Assembly: GCF_943181405.1 (NCBI RefSeq)
Contig: NZ_CALPBY010000002.1
Coordinates: 558,001 to 622,000 of the forward strand
Reading direction: 5' to 3'
Origin: Cellulosimicrobium sp. Marseille-Q4280
GTDB taxonomy: Bacteria > Actinomycetota > Actinomycetes > Actinomycetales > Cellulomonadaceae
DNA length: 64,000 nt
Position numbers and translations under genes: made by a program. A model generated the notes under the pieces. It made no database searches. It had not been told where the DNA came from and saw only the letters and a list, made by a program, of their open reading frames with translations. Shown here piece by piece: positions 61,562-64,000 of the stretch; the stretch's first letter is position 1, and the number at the start of each line of letters is the position of its first letter.

Positions 61562-62605
61562 CTACTCCGCGTCGGCCGTGGTGGCGCGTCGGGTCGTCCC
61601 GGGGTCACGGTCGACCGCTGCGCGTTCCGTCCCCGCGAGGCGGACGAGGACGATGCCGACGACCACGAGCGCCCCGCCCAGGCCCTGTACGACGCTCGGC
61701 ACCTCGTCGAGGAGCAGCCACGCGATGAGCACGGCGAACAGCACCTCCGAGAGCCCGACGAACGACGCCAGCCGCTCCCCCGCGCGCACGGTCGCGGCGA
61801 CGCCCGAGACGTACGCGAACGCCGTCGCGACGAGCACGACGACAGCCAGCGGCACGAACCAGGGCACGGTGGACCCGAGGAGCGGCACGTCCACGAGCGG
61901 CGCGCGCAGCGGGAGCAGACCGGTCACGCCCGCCCCCGCGAGCGCGGCGGCACCGACGCCGAGGCCCGACGCGGCGAGGGCGACGGGCGGGACCGTCGTC
62001 GGACGGGCGGAGAGCACGAAGTAGGCGCCCAGACCGACCGCGGCTCCGAGCGCCAGGAGCACGCCGAGCACGTCGAGGCTCGCGCCGCCCGGGTCCACGA
62101 CGAGGACCAGACCGGCGACCGCGACGGCGCACCCGGCGAGGGTGAGCCCCGGCGGGACGCGTCGCGTCCGTGCCCACGCGAGGCCCACGAGGAGCACGGG
62201 AGCCAGGTACTCGATCAGCAGGGCGACCCCGACCGGCAGGCGCTCGACGGCCGCGAAGTAGCACAGCTGGGTCGCGGCGACCGCCACGAGCCCGAACCCG
62301 AGCACGAGTCGCCACTCGCGACGCAGCGCGCGACGGCTCCCTCGCAGGGCGACGGCCGCGAACGGCGCCAGGACGAGCGCCGAGCAGAGGGCGCGGGCGA
62401 GCACGGCCGCCCCGGGCGTCCACCCGGCCTCGAGCAGCGGCTTGACGAACGGTCCGCTCGCGCCGAACGCGAGGGCGGACGCGAGCCCGAGGACGATGCC
62501 CGTCGCGGGCCGGTCGCCGACGCCGCCGCTCGGCAGGGCGTCCGGCGCACCGGGGACGGGGGTGCCCGGGAGAGGTGCGCCGGACGGCGGGCCGTCGGGG
62601 GTCAC
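61562..62605 (-). CDS. EamA/DMT-family transporter
   Basis: The 347-residue protein has ten hydrophobic helices in two EamA repeats; the first repeat has ALAFGASGPFVKPLLEAGW and LPVGVALLIEYLAPVLLV, the second LGAYFVLSARP and GLSEVLFAVLIAWLLLDEVP. DMT exporters of this type move amino acids or small metabolites outward; the substrate is unknown. GTG 62605 overlaps the acyltransferase stop by four bases, so it is part of the cmk unit. Confidence 0.92.
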   Translation of the reverse strand: MTPDGPPSGAPLPGTPVPGAPDALPSGGVGDRPATGIVLGLASALAFGASGPFVKPLLEAGWTPGAAVLARALCSALVLAPFAAVALRGSRRALRREWRLVLGFGLVAVAATQLCYFAAVERLPVGVALLIEYLAPVLLVGLAWARTRRVPPGLTLAGCAVAVAGLVLVVDPGGASLDVLGVLLALGAAVGLGAYFVLSARPTTVPPVALAASGLGVGAAALAGAGVTGLLPLRAPLVDVPLLGSTVPWFVPLAVVVLVATAFAYVSGVAATVRAGERLASFVGLSEVLFAVLIAWLLLDEVPSVVQGLGGALVVVGIVLVRLAGTERAAVDRDPGTTRRATTADAE

Positions 62606-63306
62606 GGCGCCGGTCGCCCCTCGCGGTTCGGGTCGTCCAGCGGCAGCGCGATCCCCGAGCCCGCCACGGTGTCGGCGACGAGGACGGCGAGCGCGTGCCG
62701 GATCCGCTCGTTGGCGTCCTCGAGCGCCTGCTTGCCGCTCACGCCGGGGACGCGCGCCACGACGACCGGCTCCCCGAAGCGCACGACGAGGCGGCGGCGC
62801 AGGCCGGGGACGTGGTTGACGCCCTCCCCGGTGCGCCGCGTGCCGAGGACGGCGACGGGCACGACCCGGGCGTGGCCGTTGAGCGCGAGCCATGCGACCC
62901 CCGCGCGCGCCGCGGTCGCGTCGCCACGACCCCGGTTGCCCTCGGGGAAGACCCCGACCGCGCCCTCCCGGCGCAGCACCGCGAGCGCCGCCGCCAGGGC
63001 GGGGCGCCCGCCCTGCCGGTCGACCGGGATCTGCCCGGCGGCGCGCAGCACGGCGCCGACCGGCCCGACGAACATCTCCTCCTTGACGAGGACGTGCAGC
63101 GGCCGCGGCGAGACGCCGAGCACGACGGGACCGTCGACGACGCCGGTGTGGTTCGCGGCGAGCACGACCGGGCCGTCGGCCGGGACGTTCTCGAGACCCT
63201 CGACGCGCGTCGCCCACACCACGCGGGCGAGGAAGCGCCCGACCCACCGCGACCACGCCGGCCCCGCGGGCGACGGGACGCGAGGCGCGGGTGCCGCGCC
63301 GCTCAC
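62602..63306 (-). CDS. Lysophospholipid acyltransferase family protein (PlsC-like)
   Basis: The 234-residue protein has the acyltransferase motif ANHTGVVDG (HxxxxD type), the IPVDRQGG block, GVFPEGNRGRG and a VPVAVLGTRRTG segment, in the order found in 1-acylglycerol-3-phosphate acyltransferases. It adds the second acyl chain to lysophosphatidate at the membrane. GTG 63306 overlaps the cmk stop by four bases, an arrangement common in actinobacteria where cmk, plsC and der lie together. Confidence 0.93.
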   Translation of the reverse strand: MSGAAPAPRVPSPAGPAWSRWVGRFLARVVWATRVEGLENVPADGPVVLAANHTGVVDGPVVLGVSPRPLHVLVKEEMFVGPVGAVLRAAGQIPVDRQGGRPALAAALAVLRREGAVGVFPEGNRGRGDATAARAGVAWLALNGHARVVPVAVLGTRRTGEGVNHVPGLRRRLVVRFGEPVVVARVPGVSGKQALEDANERIRHALAVLVADTVAGSGIALPLDDPNREGRPAP

Positions 63307-64000
63307 GGCGCGGGGCGGGGGCCCACCGCTCGCCCTGTGGTCCGCTCGACGACGGCCAGCACCGCGTCGACCGTCTGCTGGAGGTCGAGGTCCGACGAGT
63401 CGACCGTCGCGACGCCGTCCGCGGCGACCTGGAACTGGGAGACCGTCGAGTCGTCGCGGTCGCGGCGCAGCACCTGGTCCCTGGTCGCCTCGACAGCCGC
63501 CGCGTCCGCGGTGCCGTGCACGTCGAGCGAGCGGCGGGCGAGGCGAGCCTCCTCGCTCGCGGTGAGCAGGACCCGCACGTCGGCGTCCGGCGCGACGACG
63601 GTCGTGATGTCACGGCCCTCGGCCACGACGCCGCGCCCGGCGGAGAAGCCGGCCGGGCCGTGCTCCGTCTCGATGACCGCGCGCTGCACGCGGCGCAGCT
63701 CGGCACGCACGTCGAGGTTCGTCGCGACGGCGCTCACGGCCGTGGAGATCTCCGTGCTGCGGATCGCCTCGCCGACGTCGGTGCCGTCGACGTGGACGGT
63801 GGGGTCGTCGGGGTCGAGGCCCACCGCGAGCGGCATGACGCGCACGGCGCGCGCGACGGCGACCCTGTCGTCCAGGTCCTCACCGCGGTGCAGGCACCAC
63901 CAGGTCGCCGCGCGGTACATGGCGCCCGTGTCGAGATAGGCGAGGCCGAGCCGTCGTGCGACGCCCTTCGCGACGCTCGACTTGCCCGAGCCGGACGGCC
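63303..64000 (-). CDS. cmk: Cytidylate kinase (5' end outside window)
   Basis: The frame runs to the window end without a start. The first visible residues are the P-loop GPSGSGKSSVAKGVARRLG, then YLDTGAMYRAATWW, GRDITTVVAPDADVRVLLTAS, the lid with EARLARRSLDV and RDRDDSTV. Only the first few residues are missing. It phosphorylates CMP and dCMP. It heads a coupled unit with the acyltransferase and EamA genes. Confidence 0.97.
   Translation of the reverse strand, partial: PSGSGKSSVAKGVARRLGLAYLDTGAMYRAATWWCLHRGEDLDDRVAVARAVRVMPLAVGLDPDDPTVHVDGTDVGEAIRSTEISTAVSAVATNLDVRAELRRVQRAVIETEHGPAGFSAGRGVVAEGRDITTVVAPDADVRVLLTASEEARLARRSLDVHGTADAAAVEATRDQVLRRDRDDSTVSQFQVAADGVATVDSSDLDLQQTVDAVLAVVERTTGRAVGPRPAP

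Overview
The window comes from a high-GC actinobacterium. Gene content and codon use fit the Micrococcales, most likely a soil or plant-litter relative of Cellulosimicrobium, Isoptericola or Cellulomonas; this placement is inferred from content, not from a search. Frequent 4-base GTGA/ATGA overlaps, GTG starts and apparently leaderless promoters fit such a genome.

Layout. 0-9 kb: the 3' end of a NarL-type response regulator; a very large secreted mannan-degrading enzyme that fuses an exo-mannosidase (GH92) to an endo-mannanase (GH76); and a conserved actinobacterial trio (histidine phosphatase, DUF3090, SCO1664-like kinase fold). 9-13.7 kb: a lower-GC island beside the 3' end of a tRNA-Pro gene, holding a two-TM hypothetical, an Abi/UG-like reverse transcriptase overlapping a PD-(D/E)XK-type nuclease, and a broken IS481-type transposase. 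13.8-17.2 kb: a GntR regulator with an MFS exporter, and a Fic protein preceded by a palindrome. 17.2-24.4 kb: an array of small immunity-type genes (SMI1/KNR4, DUF2750, Imm5-like, CPCC, DUF4240-like) with inverted repeats and decayed duplicates, but no recognisable toxin. 24.9-30.8 kb: a winged-helix protein, a membrane protein, a sortase-type cohesin protein immediately followed by a dockerin-bearing amidase, and a kinase-fold protein. 30.9-34.7 kb: a MerR regulator and a four-gene flavin/nicotinamide oxidoreductase operon ending in a DszA/NtaA-type monooxygenase.

35.0-56.6 kb is one large polysaccharide-utilisation locus. Secreted GH43 (exo-beta-1,3-galactanase-like) and GH59 enzymes attack a galactan. 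An ABC transporter with a lipoprotein binding protein imports oligosaccharides. A cytoplasmic GH43, a heparinase II/III-type protein, a DUF2264 (GH154-type) protein and a GH88 enzyme process arabinose- and uronate-containing fragments. KduI, a KduD-like SDR and an FAH-family enzyme handle the released keto-deoxy-uronate. A DeoR-HTH/LacI-type sensor chimera sits inside the locus. The most economical substrate is glucuronidated type II arabinogalactan, such as arabinogalactan protein or gum arabic.

56.7-64 kb: a zinc alcohol dehydrogenase pair, then housekeeping genes in minus orientation (cmk, a PlsC-type acyltransferase, an EamA transporter, DUF1801, der, a membrane protein), with cmk cut by the window end.

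The strongest leads are the reverse transcriptase/nuclease pair, the adjacent cohesin and dockerin-amidase genes, and an unnamed C-terminal domain ending at or next to a terminal cysteine that is shared by the three secreted glycosidases.
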